A stretch of 64,000 bases of DNA from Candidatus Ferrigenium altingense. Its GTDB lineage: Bacteria; Pseudomonadota; Gammaproteobacteria; Burkholderiales; Gallionellaceae. Numbering within the stretch: position 1 is the stretch's first letter; each line of letters begins with the position of its first letter. Location of the stretch: assembly GCA_020621985.1 (NCBI GenBank), contig JAHRYS010000001.1, forward strand, positions 186,001-250,000, in the 5' to 3' direction. The notes beneath the pieces were generated by a model. The model worked only from the letters and a program-made list of their open reading frames with translations, made no database searches and had not been told where the DNA came from. A program made the position numbers and the translations under genes. This document shows, piece after piece, positions 25,005-34,054 of the stretch.

Positions 25005-26921
25005 GTGGCAAACCTGTTTACCTCGGCATTAAGCGGTATGAACGCTGCCCAATTGGGGGTGGCGACTACTCAGCACAATATTGCCAATATAAGCACTCCC
25101 GGGTTTACGCGGCAGCAAATCCTGGTCAGTTCGCGCGCCGGGCAGCAGACCGGCGCCGGGTTTATTGGGCAGGGGGTCGATGTCACAGGTGTAATACGTA
25201 TCTACGACCAATTTCTGAACACCCAGGTTTTGCAAGAGCAGAATCAAGCCAGTTATTTGACTGCTTACCACTCCGCAATAGCGCAGATCGATCTTCTGAT
25301 TGCCGACCCTGCTGCCGGCGCTGCGCCGGCGATGCAGAGTTTCTTCGATAAGATGAATGCGGTTGCCAGTGCGCCGACAAGCAGTACGGCGCGTGCTGAC
25401 TTGCTCAGCAGTGCACAAACTGTAGTCGACAGATTTCAAGCCATTGATCAAAGTCTGACAGATATGGCCAATGGCCTTACCAGTCAGATTACTGGCAGCG
25501 TCAATACTGTCAATAGCTATGCCCAGCAAATCGCTGTCCTGAACGGCAATATTAAGCGGGCTATCGCCAGCGGGCAGGGGCAGCAGCCTAATGATCTGAT
25601 TGATCAGCGTGATCAGGCGATCAGCCAATTGAACCAGGAAATTAAAACAACCGTGTTGCGGCAAGCGGATGGAACGGCAAGCGTGTTTGTCGGCAACGGC
25701 CAAGCCTTGGTGTTGGATGAGCAAGCGATGCGGCTGCAGGTTGTTCAATCAGCAAACGACCCGAGCAAAGTAGATATCGCCTATCTGAATAATGGTAGGA
25801 GCGTTGTCTTGCAGCAAAGCAGCTTGCAAGGCGGCAAGATGGGCGCTTATCTCACCTTTCGTGATCAAACCTTGGAGCCAGCGCGTAATGCGCTTGGCCG
25901 CGTGGCGTTGGGAATGGCCGTCAGCGTCAATCAGCAAAACCAGTTGGGGCAGGAGCCGCCTCCAACAGGTGCGCTGGGCGGTAATCTTTTCAATATGGCG
26001 GTTCCGCGTGTCGACCAGAATGCGAACAATAACCCGGCATCGGGCAAACCATCCGTTACGATTGCAAACCTGGCAGGATTGACGACCAGTGATTACCGGC
26101 TGACGTTCAATGGTGCCGGCTACACCTTGCTGCGTCTGTCGGACAACACAACGACCAGTTACGCAAGTTTGCCGCAGACTGTGGATGGCATGACCATCAC
26201 TGCGCCAGCTCCCGTTACGGCAGGCGATAGTTTTCTGATCCGCCCCACCGCGAACGGCGCGCGTGATATTGCATTGGTTACCAATGATTCCAACAAGGTT
26301 GCCGCTGCGGCGCCAATACGCACGACTAAAACCGGAGCTGGAACAATCAGCAGTGGAACGGTTAACCCGCCGCCCCCCGCAATTCCGAATCCTGCACATC
26401 CGATGACGCATTTGAATTTGCAGGATACGGTCACTATCACTTTCACCAGCTCCACCACTTTTACCGTGGCAGGTGCTAATCCAGCAGTTGGCGTACAAAC
26501 GTATGTTTCGGGGCAGAACATCAGTTATAACGGCTGGACGGTGCAAATCACCGGAACGCCGGCTACATCCGATGTATTTACTATCGCGTCAAATGTTGGT
26601 GGAACCGACGGCCGTAATGCTTCGCTTTTAGCTGGTTTGCAGACGCAGAACCTGATGGCGAATGGCACGGCCAGCTTGCAGGGAGTGTACGGTCAGCTGG
26701 TTGGTGAGGTTGCTGTCAAGACCAGTGAACTGGCTGTGACCAGTCTGGCGCAGGACAATATGGTGGCTCAAACAGTTGCGGCGCAGCAGGCGGTTTCGGG
26801 TGTGAATCTGGACGAGGAAGGGGCCAACCTGATACGTTATCAAAATGCGTATCAGGCGGCGGCCAAGGCGATGCAAATTGCTCAAACCATGTTTGATGCC
26901 ATCCTGGCGATTAATCCATAG
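25005..26921 (+). CDS. flgK: Flagellar hook-filament junction protein 1 FlgK
   Basis: FlgK joins the hook to the filament. The N-terminal part reads ANLFTSALSGMNAAQLGVAT then QHNIANISTPGFTRQ, and the C-terminal part SGVNLDEEGANLIRYQNAYQ then AAAKAMQIAQTMFDAIL. The GTG at 25005 is chosen because AAGGA lies six bases upstream. An in-frame ATG at 24921 lies upstream of the sigma-28 promoter and so cannot be the start of that transcript. The protein is 638 residues. A module at about 440-555 (GAGTISSGTV, YVSGQNISYNGWTVQITG, DVFTI) resembles one in FlgL. Confidence 0.95.
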   Translation: MANLFTSALSGMNAAQLGVATTQHNIANISTPGFTRQQILVSSRAGQQTGAGFIGQGVDVTGVIRIYDQFLNTQVLQEQNQASYLTAYHSAIAQIDLLIADPAAGAAPAMQSFFDKMNAVASAPTSSTARADLLSSAQTVVDRFQAIDQSLTDMANGLTSQITGSVNTVNSYAQQIAVLNGNIKRAIASGQGQQPNDLIDQRDQAISQLNQEIKTTVLRQADGTASVFVGNGQALVLDEQAMRLQVVQSANDPSKVDIAYLNNGRSVVLQQSSLQGGKMGAYLTFRDQTLEPARNALGRVALGMAVSVNQQNQLGQEPPPTGALGGNLFNMAVPRVDQNANNNPASGKPSVTIANLAGLTTSDYRLTFNGAGYTLLRLSDNTTTSYASLPQTVDGMTITAPAPVTAGDSFLIRPTANGARDIALVTNDSNKVAAAAPIRTTKTGAGTISSGTVNPPPPAIPNPAHPMTHLNLQDTVTITFTSSTTFTVAGANPAVGVQTYVSGQNISYNGWTVQITGTPATSDVFTIASNVGGTDGRNASLLAGLQTQNLMANGTASLQGVYGQLVGEVAVKTSELAVTSLAQDNMVAQTVAAQQAVSGVNLDEEGANLIRYQNAYQAAAKAMQIAQTMFDAILAINP

Positions 26922-26936
26922 GAAAGCAGGTGTGTG

Positions 26937-28139
26937 ATGCGTATCAGTTCCAATACAATTTTTGACAGCAATGTGGCCGCGATGAATCAGCAGCAGGCCC
27001 GTCTGTTACAGACTCAGCAGCAGATTGCAAGCGGGCGCCGGCTTTTGACCGCGTCGGATGACCCGGTGGCGGCAACTCGTGCATTGGAAATTAGCCAGGC
27101 GGATGCGACCAATACGCAATATGCCTCAAACAGGGATGCTGCGCGCAATACTTTGACGACGGCTGAAAGCACGCTCCAAGCTGTCACCTCTTTAATACAG
27201 GATGCACATGATTCGGCGATGGCTGCGGGTAATGGTTCGCTCACCATTAGTGGCCGCAAGATTATTGCAACGGATCTGACTGCAAGGTTGCAAGAGTTGG
27301 TTGGTTTGGCAAATAGCACGGATGGGTTGGGTAATTATTTGTTTGCTGGATTTCAATCCAGAACCAAGCCTTTTGCGGACACTGCAACCGGGGTGGGGTT
27401 TTTTGGTGATGACGGACAGCATTTGGTGCAAGTTGCGTCAAATCGGCAAATGGCTACGACTGATAGCGGGGCCGATGTATTTATGCGTATCAAGAATGGC
27501 AATGGCACGTTCGCCACTCAGGCCACTGCTGCTAATGCCGGCACGGGCGTAATCAGCTCCGGGTCAGTTACGAACCCCGCCGCGCTCGTGGCAGGTAATT
27601 CGTATACTGTTTCCTTCAGTGTTGCGGCTGGCGTGACGAGCTATACGGTGACTGGAGCGCCTACTGCACTGGCGCCTGCTATGGCAGGTATTCCCTATGT
27701 CAGCGGGCAAGCAATCAGCTTTGATGGAATGCAAATCGACATTAAGGGAGCTCCCGCTAATGGCGATACCTTTACCGTTGCACCCAGCACCAATGAGAGT
27801 CTATTTACGACAATTTCAGATTTGATCAATGCGCTGAACGCCCCGGTGGTTGGAGCTAATCTGGCGAACAGTGTGAGCCGCGGGCTCAACAATCTGAATA
27901 ATGCGCTGAATAATGTGGTGACTACCCGCGCCACACTGGGTTTGCGCCTTAATGAGCTTGATGCGCTACAGGTTGCGGGTGAAAATATGGGCTTGCAGTT
28001 CAAACAGACCTTGTTAAAGTTGCAGGATACCGATTACAACAAGGCAGCAAGCGATTTGGCACAGCAGAAGTTGAGTTTGCAGGCTGCACAGCAGTCTTTT
28101 GCTTTAGTCAAAGGTCTTTCCTTGTTTAACTATATTTGA
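26937..28139 (+). CDS. flgL: Flagellar hook-filament junction protein 3 FlgL
   Basis: FlgL is the second junction protein, next to the filament. It begins RISSNTIFDSNVAAMNQQQA then RLLQTQQQIASGRRLLTASD, and it ends in flagellin-like helices (LQDTDYNKAASDLAQQKLSL, QQSFALVKGLSLFNYI). The middle (about 200-290) carries the module GTGVISSGSV, YVSGQAISFDGMQIDIKGAP, DTFTVAPS, which is shared in pattern with FlgK. The ATG at 26937 is preferred over the GTG one codon before it. It lies 15 bases after flgK and is the last gene of the plus-strand run. Confidence 0.95.
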   Translation: MRISSNTIFDSNVAAMNQQQARLLQTQQQIASGRRLLTASDDPVAATRALEISQADATNTQYASNRDAARNTLTTAESTLQAVTSLIQDAHDSAMAAGNGSLTISGRKIIATDLTARLQELVGLANSTDGLGNYLFAGFQSRTKPFADTATGVGFFGDDGQHLVQVASNRQMATTDSGADVFMRIKNGNGTFATQATAANAGTGVISSGSVTNPAALVAGNSYTVSFSVAAGVTSYTVTGAPTALAPAMAGIPYVSGQAISFDGMQIDIKGAPANGDTFTVAPSTNESLFTTISDLINALNAPVVGANLANSVSRGLNNLNNALNNVVTTRATLGLRLNELDALQVAGENMGLQFKQTLLKLQDTDYNKAASDLAQQKLSLQAAQQSFALVKGLSLFNYI

Positions 28140-28152
28140 TTTATTTCATCGC

Positions 28153-28171
28153 TCCCACGTTCCGCGTGGGA
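28153..28171. terminator. Hairpin between convergent flgL and fliR, possible bidirectional terminator
   Basis: TCCCACG and CGTGGGA form a seven-base stem with loop TTCCG in the 91-base spacer between two converging operons. There is no clear T-run on either side, so factor-independent termination is uncertain. The sequence looks like a dispersed palindromic element common in proteobacterial spacers (from memory, unchecked). Confidence 0.5.
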
Positions 28172-28230
28172 ACGCATACCTCACCGCGCTGATAAATTAC
28201 GCCACTACCAATACGGTTGGATGGGAATCG

Positions 28231-29010
28231 TTAGTGCGGCAGTTTTACCACATTAAGCATCGTGCCTAACCCTTCATGAATGAGCCTGTCCAGCAGCGTG
28301 ATGAAATGGGGCATGGAAAGTGCCAATACGAGAAAGCCAATTGCCAGTGTGATGGGGAAACCGATTGCGAACAGGTTAAGCTGTGGCGCGGCGCGGGTGA
28401 GTATCCCAAGCGCGATATTGGTGGTCAGCAATGCGGCCAGTAGCGGCAAAGAAATTTGCAAACCGAAGACAAAGATGCTTCCTCCCCAACTGGCCACTCC
28501 ATAGAATCCTTTAGCCGGTATCATGCTGCCGATGGGTAGTGTGCGAAAGCTTTCGGCCAAGGCGGATAGCATGTACAAATGGCCATCCATGGCCAAAAAG
28601 GCCAGTGCTGCGATCATTCCTAGCCATTGGGCAACGACTGGAGAGTGAGCGGCATTGACTGGATCATAAAAACTAGCGAACCCCAACCCCATCTGTAATC
28701 CGGCCAATTCGCCCGCCATTTCAACAGCGGTAAAAATCAGGCGCATGGTGAATCCCATCGCCACGCCGATGATGACCTGCTGAATCATTAGCAACATTCC
28801 TTGCGGAGAGCCGATAGCCGCTGGCGGCATCTCGCCGATGGTAGGCGCAATGATGATGGCAAGGAGCACCGACAAGCCGATTTTGACGCGTGCCGGGACT
28901 TGCTTGTTGCCGAGCACCGGAGAACTGGCAATCATGGCCAGGATACGCGTCAGCGGGAAAATCAGTGCGGCGAGCCAGGTATCAAGCTGCGCGCTGGTGA
29001 AGCTGATCAT
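28231..29010 (-). CDS. fliR: Flagellar type III export protein FliR
   Basis: FliR is part of the FliPQR export channel. The start MISFTSAQLDTWLAALIFPL then TRILAMIASSPVLG at 29010 is typical of the family and gives 259 residues. A longer frame to 29085 would run back into fliQ. Six hydrophobic helices are visible, with GNKQVPARVKIGLSVLLAII and YDPVNAAHSPVVAQWLG. It is the last gene of the minus-strand fliF-fliR run and starts six bases after the fliQ stop. Confidence 0.96.
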   Translation of the reverse strand: MISFTSAQLDTWLAALIFPLTRILAMIASSPVLGNKQVPARVKIGLSVLLAIIIAPTIGEMPPAAIGSPQGMLLMIQQVIIGVAMGFTMRLIFTAVEMAGELAGLQMGLGFASFYDPVNAAHSPVVAQWLGMIAALAFLAMDGHLYMLSALAESFRTLPIGSMIPAKGFYGVASWGGSIFVFGLQISLPLLAALLTTNIALGILTRAAPQLNLFAIGFPITLAIGFLVLALSMPHFITLLDRLIHEGLGTMLNVVKLPH

Positions 29011-29015
29011 GGCGG

Positions 29016-29285
29016 CTAACCGATCATCCAGGGGATATTGCCGAACAGCCTTTGGATGTAATCGACCATTGTGTTTACCATCCATGGGCCGGTCAAAATC
29101 AGCGCCAGAAAGATTCCCAGCAGCTTTGGAATGAAAGACAGGGTCATTTCATTGATCTGGGTGGCAGCCTGGAAAATACTTACCACCAAGCCGATGACCA
29201 GCGCGCTGAGCAGCAGCGGGGCGGAGAGCATCAGTGTCATTTCGATGGCTTGTTGTCCGATGGTGAGGACGGTTTCGGGAGTCAT
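29016..29285 (-). CDS. fliQ: Flagellar type III export protein FliQ
   Basis: FliQ is an 89-residue export-channel subunit with two membrane helices (about 17-40 and 52-75). Diagnostic sequence includes TPETVLTIGQQAIEMTLMLS and VSIFQAATQINEMTLSFIPK. The length is standard. It lies between fliP and fliR. The 95-base spacer before it holds short direct repeats such as ATAGTCG but no gene. Confidence 0.97.
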   Translation of the reverse strand: MTPETVLTIGQQAIEMTLMLSAPLLLSALVIGLVVSIFQAATQINEMTLSFIPKLLGIFLALILTGPWMVNTMVDYIQRLFGNIPWMIG

Positions 29286-29380
29286 AAAGAAGTTGTTAGT
29301 TAATAGTCGATAGTCGTTAGCTGGTGTAGTCGCTTCACGGAGTTTTGGGTTTAACTAAAAACGAACGTCTAGCGACTGTC

Positions 29381-30274
29381 TCAAGTATAAAAACTTTGCG
29401 CCAGAGAGCCGATTATCAAATTCCAGCCATCGGCCAACACAAACAGCATAATCTTGAAGGGTAACGAAATGATGGCCGGCGATACCATCATCATACCCAT
29501 GGACATCAGCACGCTGGCCACTACCATGTCGATAACGAGAAACGGGATGAATATCACGAAGCCGATTTGGAAGGCAGTTTTCAATTCGCTGGTCACATAA
29601 GCCGGCACCAGAATGCGTAGCGGCACCTGGTCGGCATTTTGCAGCGGCTCACTGTTGGAGATTCTGACAAATAGTGCGAGATCCGCCTCGCGAGTTTGGC
29701 GCAGCATAAAGGTTTTTAGCGGCACGCTGCCTTTCTCTACGGCATGCTGGAAATCAAGTTTATTTTCGCTGAATGGCAAGTAGGCATCGGTATAAATTTT
29801 GTCGAACACCGGCGACATCACGAAGAACGTGAGAAATAATGCCAAGCCGATCAGCACCTGATTGGGCGGCGAAGAAGGGGTGCCGAGCGCGGAGCGCAGC
29901 AGGCTTAATACGATGATGATGCGCGTGAATCCGGTCATCATCAGCAGAATTGCCGGCAGAAAACTCAATGAGGTGAGCAGCAGCAGCGTTTGCAGGCTCA
30001 GGCTGTAAATTTGGCCGCCGCCCGGGGCGGGTGTGCTGGTTAATGCAGGCAATCCGACTTCCGCATAAGCAGTTGGGCTGGACAGAAGGCTGAAGGCGAA
30101 AAACATAACCAGCGACTTGGCTATTATCGTTAACCAGCGGCTTATGTCACCGTGTTTTTGTGATTTAGCCGAATGGCTATGCAAAGCCTCTTGACAGCCT
30201 AGTCGAGTGGCTATAACCAATGGCTTATCCGCTGTTTTTTGCCGCCTGTTTTTCATTTGCTGAAACGTTGTCAT
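29381..30274 (-). CDS. fliP: Flagellar type III export protein FliP with unusual N-terminal extension
   Basis: FliP is the main export-channel subunit. From about residue 48 the protein is a normal FliP: signal sequence ([15 protein letters not shown] then SSPTAYA), [20 protein letters not shown] then [17 protein letters not shown], and a C-terminal [20 protein letters not shown] then [15 protein letters not shown]. The preceding 40-50 residues have no counterpart in ordinary FliP. They are encoded by diverged copies of the repeat also found between flgB and flgC. The ATG at 30274 forms an ATGA overlap with the fliO stop, which supports this start, but initiation further in cannot be excluded. 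Confidence 0.93.
   Translation of the reverse strand: MTTFQQMKNRRQKTADKPLVIATRLGCQEALHSHSAKSQKHGDISRWLTIIAKSLVMFFAFSLLSSPTAYAEVGLPALTSTPAPGGGQIYSLSLQTLLLLTSLSFLPAILLMMTGFTRIIIVLSLLRSALGTPSSPPNQVLIGLALFLTFFVMSPVFDKIYTDAYLPFSENKLDFQHAVEKGSVPLKTFMLRQTREADLALFVRISNSEPLQNADQVPLRILVPAYVTSELKTAFQIGFVIFIPFLVIDMVVASVLMSMGMMMVSPAIISLPFKIMLFVLADGWNLIIGSLAQSFYT
30107..30246. repeat. Diverged copies of the flgB-flgC repeat within the 5' end of fliP
   Basis: Plus-strand AACCAGCGACTTG at 30107 is identical to the start of both copies at 17307 and 17361. TTTAGCCGAATGGCTATGCA near 30165-30184 matches the flgB spacer at 19 of 20 bases. AGTCGAGTGGCTAT and another AACCA...CTGTTTTTTGCCG unit follow. All lie in frame within the fliP N-terminal extension. 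Confidence 0.75.
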
Positions 30275-30807
30275 TTGTTCTCTGCGCCGTGTTTTCGATG
30301 GCTGATGATCGAGGACAGAAGGCTTGCAAATTTGTTTTCAGGGGGCTGGGTTTCGGAGGGTTGAAGATCGGCGACTGGGGTTTCTGCCTTCTGGAGCGTG
30401 TGCAAGGTGCGGATCTGTCCGGGACCCACCCCGACCACCAGCCAGGTGTCTTTCACTTCGACCAACACGATGCGCTCGCGTTGCCCTATTGATACACCGC
30501 CCAATACCTTGAGCAGATGGCCCGAGCCCTGCTGCGCCACATTCATGCGTTTGAGCAGCCATGCCACCAGCACGATGGCGGCTAGCACCAGGAGCAAACT
30601 GAAAATGATCTGCACGATACTGCCCGAACTGACTGCGGGAGGTGGTGGAGTATAGGCGGGGCGTGTTACCTCCGCGGCGTATGCGGAAGACAGGGGGGCT
30701 GTGATGGAAAACAGAAGACAGAGAATAGAAAGCAGACAAGTCTTCCTCCGCCATTGCAACAAGGGGTAGATGGAGGAATTTGTTTTATGCCTTCTGCTTT
30801 TTGTCAT
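30271..30807 (-). CDS. fliO: Flagellar biosynthesis protein FliO
   Basis: FliO is a small membrane protein that helps assemble the FliPQR channel. The 178-residue protein has a cleavable-looking hydrophobic N-terminus (about 22-45, [19 protein letters not shown]). A membrane helix (about 62-85, [20 protein letters not shown]) is followed by the conserved cytoplasmic [20 protein letters not shown] then [14 protein letters not shown]. It overlaps fliN upstream and fliP downstream, each by an ATGA, so the three are translationally coupled. Confidence 0.93.
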   Translation of the reverse strand: MTKSRRHKTNSSIYPLLQWRRKTCLLSILCLLFSITAPLSSAYAAEVTRPAYTPPPPAVSSGSIVQIIFSLLLVLAAIVLVAWLLKRMNVAQQGSGHLLKVLGGVSIGQRERIVLVEVKDTWLVVGVGPGQIRTLHTLQKAETPVADLQPSETQPPENKFASLLSSIISHRKHGAENK

Positions 30808-31262
30808 CGGTTGAGGCGCCGCAACCGTTCGGACGGAGTGATGATGTCCGTCAGGCGTATACCGAGTTTGTCGTTTACCACCACGACTTCGCCTTGCGCG
30901 ATCAGGAAACCGTTGATCATTACGTCCAATGGTTCGCCGGCCATGCCGGACAGCTCGACGACCGAGCCCTGTGCCAGTTGCAGCAAATTCTTGATCGGCA
31001 TTTTGGTGCGCCCCAGTTCAACGGTCAGTTGTACCGGGATATCCAGGATCATGTCGAGGTCGTTTGTGGCGGCCGCAGTACCGCCTGCTCCGAATTGCTC
31101 CAGTACATGCGGCTTGGCGGATGCCGCCGACGGACTTGCAGCGGTTGTCTGCTCGGCCAATGCTGCACCCCAATCGTCGGCAATCGTAGTCTGTTCGGCC
31201 ATGGCCGCACCCCAATCGTCGGCAGTGATGGCATCTTCGTTGATTGCAGTTTCGTCAGGCAT
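30804..31262 (-). CDS. fliN: Flagellar motor switch protein FliN
   Basis: FliN is a C-ring switch subunit. The C-terminal SpoA domain (about 75-150) has DMILDIPVQLTVELGRTKMP then IKNLLQLAQGSVVEL, and NGFLIAQGEVVVVNDKLGIR then LTDIITP. The ATG at 31262 has AAGGAG just upstream and overlaps the end of fliM by eight bases. A longer frame to 31298 is not needed. The N-terminal region contains a 14-residue tandem duplication (ADDWGAAMAEQTT and ADDWGAALAEQTT). Confidence 0.96.
   Translation of the reverse strand: MPDETAINEDAITADDWGAAMAEQTTIADDWGAALAEQTTAASPSAASAKPHVLEQFGAGGTAAATNDLDMILDIPVQLTVELGRTKMPIKNLLQLAQGSVVELSGMAGEPLDVMINGFLIAQGEVVVVNDKLGIRLTDIITPSERLRRLNR
31149..31232. repeat. 42-base tandem duplication inside fliN
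   Basis: Two direct copies with a 42-base period, with the shared block GCACCCCAATCGTCGGCA at 31165 and 31207, encode the duplicated ADDWGAA(M/L)AEQTT segment. The unit is a multiple of three, so the frame is kept. Confidence 0.85.
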
Positions 31263-32244
31263 GTCCTTCTCCTTCGTTAGTCGAGAGCATTTTTTCAACT
31301 TTCAATGCATATTGATTGTTGAAAGCGCCATATTTGCATTCCATCACCGGCACGCCATCTACCGAAGCGATGATGCTTTCACCGACTTCCAGCGGGATGA
31401 TATCGCCGTTGCGTATTTTTAATACTTGCTCAAACGTCATGTCGGCTTGACCGAGCGTGGCAACCAGTTCGATGTTGGCAGATTGCACCTGCTTGGAAAG
31501 CAGTTGCAGCCAACGTTTATCAACTGCCAGATGTTCGCCTTGCATGGTGCTATAGAGCAAATCCTTGAGTGGTTCGAGCATGGAATAGGGCATGCAAACG
31601 TGGAACGCGCCGCCATTGCCGCCTAGCTCGATGTCGAAGGTGGTGACGATAACCACTTCATTGGGTGTGGCAATGTTGGCGAACTGGGGGTTCATTTCCG
31701 AACGTACAAACTCAAATTCCAGCGGGTGGACGGCTTCCCAGGATTTACCGTATGCCTCAAATGCCACCCCAAGCAGTTTTTGAATGATGCGCTGCTCGGT
31801 TTGGGTAAACTCGCGCCCTTCGACGCGGGTATGGAAACGACCATCACCGCCGAACATATTGTCCACCACCAGAAAAACCAGATTGGGATCGAAAACGAAC
31901 AAGCCGTTGCCGCGTAGCGGCTTGGCCTGGATCAGGTTCAGGTTGGTCGGCACATGCAGGTTGCGGATGAACTCGCCAAATTTCAATACCCGCACCGGCC
32001 CGACTGAAATCTCCGGGGTGCGGCGAATGAAATTGAACAGCCCGATGCGAAACAATCGCGCAAAACGCTCGTTGATGATTTCCATGGTGGGCATACGCCC
32101 ACGCACGATGCGTTCCTGTGATGCCAGATTGTATGAGCGAACCTCGCCAGGAGCGACTTCCTGATGACCAAGATCATCATCAGTTTCGCCGGTCACTCCC
32201 TTGAGCAGGGAATCAACCTCGTCTTGTGAGAGAAATTCGCTCAT
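31255..32244 (-). CDS. fliM: Flagellar motor switch protein FliM
   Basis: FliM is the C-ring subunit that binds CheY-P. The N-terminus SEFLSQDEVDSLLKGVTGE is the CheY-binding motif. The middle domain has LASQERIVRGRMPTMEIINE then RFARLFRIGLFNFIRR, and the C-terminal SpoA-like domain follows from about residue 250. The 329-residue length is standard. It starts six bases after fliL. Confidence 0.97.
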   Translation of the reverse strand: MSEFLSQDEVDSLLKGVTGETDDDLGHQEVAPGEVRSYNLASQERIVRGRMPTMEIINERFARLFRIGLFNFIRRTPEISVGPVRVLKFGEFIRNLHVPTNLNLIQAKPLRGNGLFVFDPNLVFLVVDNMFGGDGRFHTRVEGREFTQTEQRIIQKLLGVAFEAYGKSWEAVHPLEFEFVRSEMNPQFANIATPNEVVIVTTFDIELGGNGGAFHVCMPYSMLEPLKDLLYSTMQGEHLAVDKRWLQLLSKQVQSANIELVATLGQADMTFEQVLKIRNGDIIPLEVGESIIASVDGVPVMECKYGAFNNQYALKVEKMLSTNEGEGHA

Positions 32245-32250
32245 TTTTTG

Positions 32251-32829
32251 CTATTGAATAATGAATGAAGTAAACAGCACGTCGGTTATGCCACTTTTGC
32301 TGGCACTGGTCTCAATTGGCATAGCCCCCTGTTCAGAGTTTATGACAGGAGCGATCTTGCGCAAACCCAGCACATATTCCACTTGCGCCTTGATTTGTTG
32401 GGCAAGCTTTTCCTTGCCATCAAAAGTAGAAAGTTCAGAAGGGCGTTTGCTTTGTAGCAGCATGTTCACACGGTGCAGGATTTCCGGTTTGCTTTCCTTG
32501 ATTTTTTCTTCCAGTTCCGGTTTTGTTACCTTGAGTGAAATCGCAACTTGCAAATAACGATCCTGATCTTCGCGCGTCAGGTTGGCGGTAAACTGTCCCA
32601 AGTCAATGAATTTTGGTGGTATTTCCGGGCGCGCTACCTCTGCGCTTGCAGCACCGCCACGTTTTGGCGCAGGCGCCGGGTTCAGCAACAGGAATGCCGC
32701 TGCTCCGCCGCCCATCAGCAGTACCACGGCTGTGATGAACAGAATGAGCTTTTTTTTACTTTTCTTGGGCGGCGCATCCGCCTCTTCCGCTTCGGTGGCC
32801 TGTGTTGCGGGTTTTGCGGCTTTTGCCAT
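32251..32829 (-). CDS. fliL: Flagellar basal body-associated protein FliL
   Basis: FliL surrounds the stators and supports torque. The N-terminal cytoplasmic segment, rich in Ala, Glu and Lys, is followed by one membrane helix (about 29-51, ILFITAVVLLMGGGAAAFLL). The periplasmic domain has FIDLGQFTANLTREDQDRYL then QVAISLKV and RPSELSTFDGKEKLAQQIKA. The end DVLFTSFIIQ is typical. Length is 192 residues. AAGGAA precedes the ATG. The 92 bases before it, after fliK, hold no gene. Confidence 0.95.
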   Translation of the reverse strand: MAKAAKPATQATEAEEADAPPKKSKKKLILFITAVVLLMGGGAAAFLLLNPAPAPKRGGAASAEVARPEIPPKFIDLGQFTANLTREDQDRYLQVAISLKVTKPELEEKIKESKPEILHRVNMLLQSKRPSELSTFDGKEKLAQQIKAQVEYVLGLRKIAPVINSEQGAMPIETSASKSGITDVLFTSFIIQ

Positions 32830-32921
32830 ATTTGATTCCTTATTGACGGTCGAAAAATCTAGCGCTAATGATAACCCGATTGGCGCTGAAATTTCCCATT
32901 AACTTAAGCCGTTGTCAGTGC

Positions 32922-33983
32922 TTAGGCAAAAGTGTCCACCATTCCATTATGGCGGCGTACCGGTACAACTGCCGGCAGTAATCCGGCTAGTTCGGGCATC
33001 GTGTCGGAAACTTCATGCTGTGCCGCCGTGCCGGAACCTTGATTCATAAACCCATCCGAACTGCGGTCGCGCGGGGACTGGTCGCTGACGGTAGTATTCC
33101 CCAGCATAATGCCGTTATCGGCCAATATTTCGCGAAGTTTAGGCAGGGCATTTTCCACCGCCTCGCGTACTGCGGCATGCGGTGAGGTGAATAGGGCGGT
33201 AGCTTGATTGTCGGAGATTTTCAGCACTACATCCAATGGCCCTAAATTTGGCGGGTTCAAGTGCAGTTCGGCGACCTGATTTTGCTGCGTGCTTACCCAG
33301 CTGATCTTTTGCGAGAACTCGTCCGCCCAGCCATTATTGCCTAGCGGAGTGGTAATGGTCGGCGAGGTGCTGACTGATGGGTTATTGGCCAATATGTTCG
33401 GCATTGCGGCAGGCATCGTTTGCAAGGCGATGGCTTGAGTCGTGTTTTGAGTTGGCTGAGTCAAGCCGGATGGTAATTCCGCGTACTTAACCGCTTCCGA
33501 TGGCAGGGGGTTAATGGCTTGGAATTGAATTATTTGACTGTTTTCTGGACTCACAATGGGTTTTTTGTATTTTGCCTCTTGGGAAGAATCGAGAACGAAA
33601 GGCTGTGTTGGCTGCTTGACATCGGTTTTCTGCGCCCTGTCTTCCGGAGCGGGAAGCTGCATCAGTATCGCAGCCAGCGTGTTTGCCGGATCGCTTGGGG
33701 TGTTGGCGACAGCCGCTGCCTGATCCTGCGCATTCTTCAGAGCCGGATCTAGTTTGCTATCCGCTGCATTGCCATCAATGGCGATGGCAGTCTGTGCGGC
33801 AGCCAGGGCGGCAGTCAGGGCGGACAAGTCGGTCTCGCCGATTTGCCGCGCCAGTAAAATTGCGAAAGGCTCGGCAGGCCGGGCATCCATCGCCAAGGTC
33901 TCCGTCGCGATGTTTGCCTGTGATGCGTTTGCGCCGTTACCGGATGGCTGAGGCTTGTTGCTGCTGATCGGCAGGCTGGTCAT
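32922..33983 (-). CDS. fliK: Flagellar hook-length control protein FliK
   Basis: FliK measures hook length and triggers the FlhB switch. The N-terminal 200 residues are low-complexity, Ala/Gln/Pro-rich and disordered, as expected for the ruler part. The conserved C-terminal domain (about 215-310) has VAELHLNPPNLGPLDVVLKI then SDNQATALFTSPHAAVREAV and LPKLREILADNGIMLGN. The 353-residue length is within the range for the family. Confidence 0.93.
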   Translation of the reverse strand: MTSLPISSNKPQPSGNGANASQANIATETLAMDARPAEPFAILLARQIGETDLSALTAALAAAQTAIAIDGNAADSKLDPALKNAQDQAAAVANTPSDPANTLAAILMQLPAPEDRAQKTDVKQPTQPFVLDSSQEAKYKKPIVSPENSQIIQFQAINPLPSEAVKYAELPSGLTQPTQNTTQAIALQTMPAAMPNILANNPSVSTSPTITTPLGNNGWADEFSQKISWVSTQQNQVAELHLNPPNLGPLDVVLKISDNQATALFTSPHAAVREAVENALPKLREILADNGIMLGNTTVSDQSPRDRSSDGFMNQGSGTAAQHEVSDTMPELAGLLPAVVPVRRHNGMVDTFA

Positions 33984-34054
33984 GGTAGTTCTCCTGTGTC
34001 TAGTGTGTGGGGAGCGGAAAAATTGCTTGCTACCCCATCTTCTTCACGTTCAAT

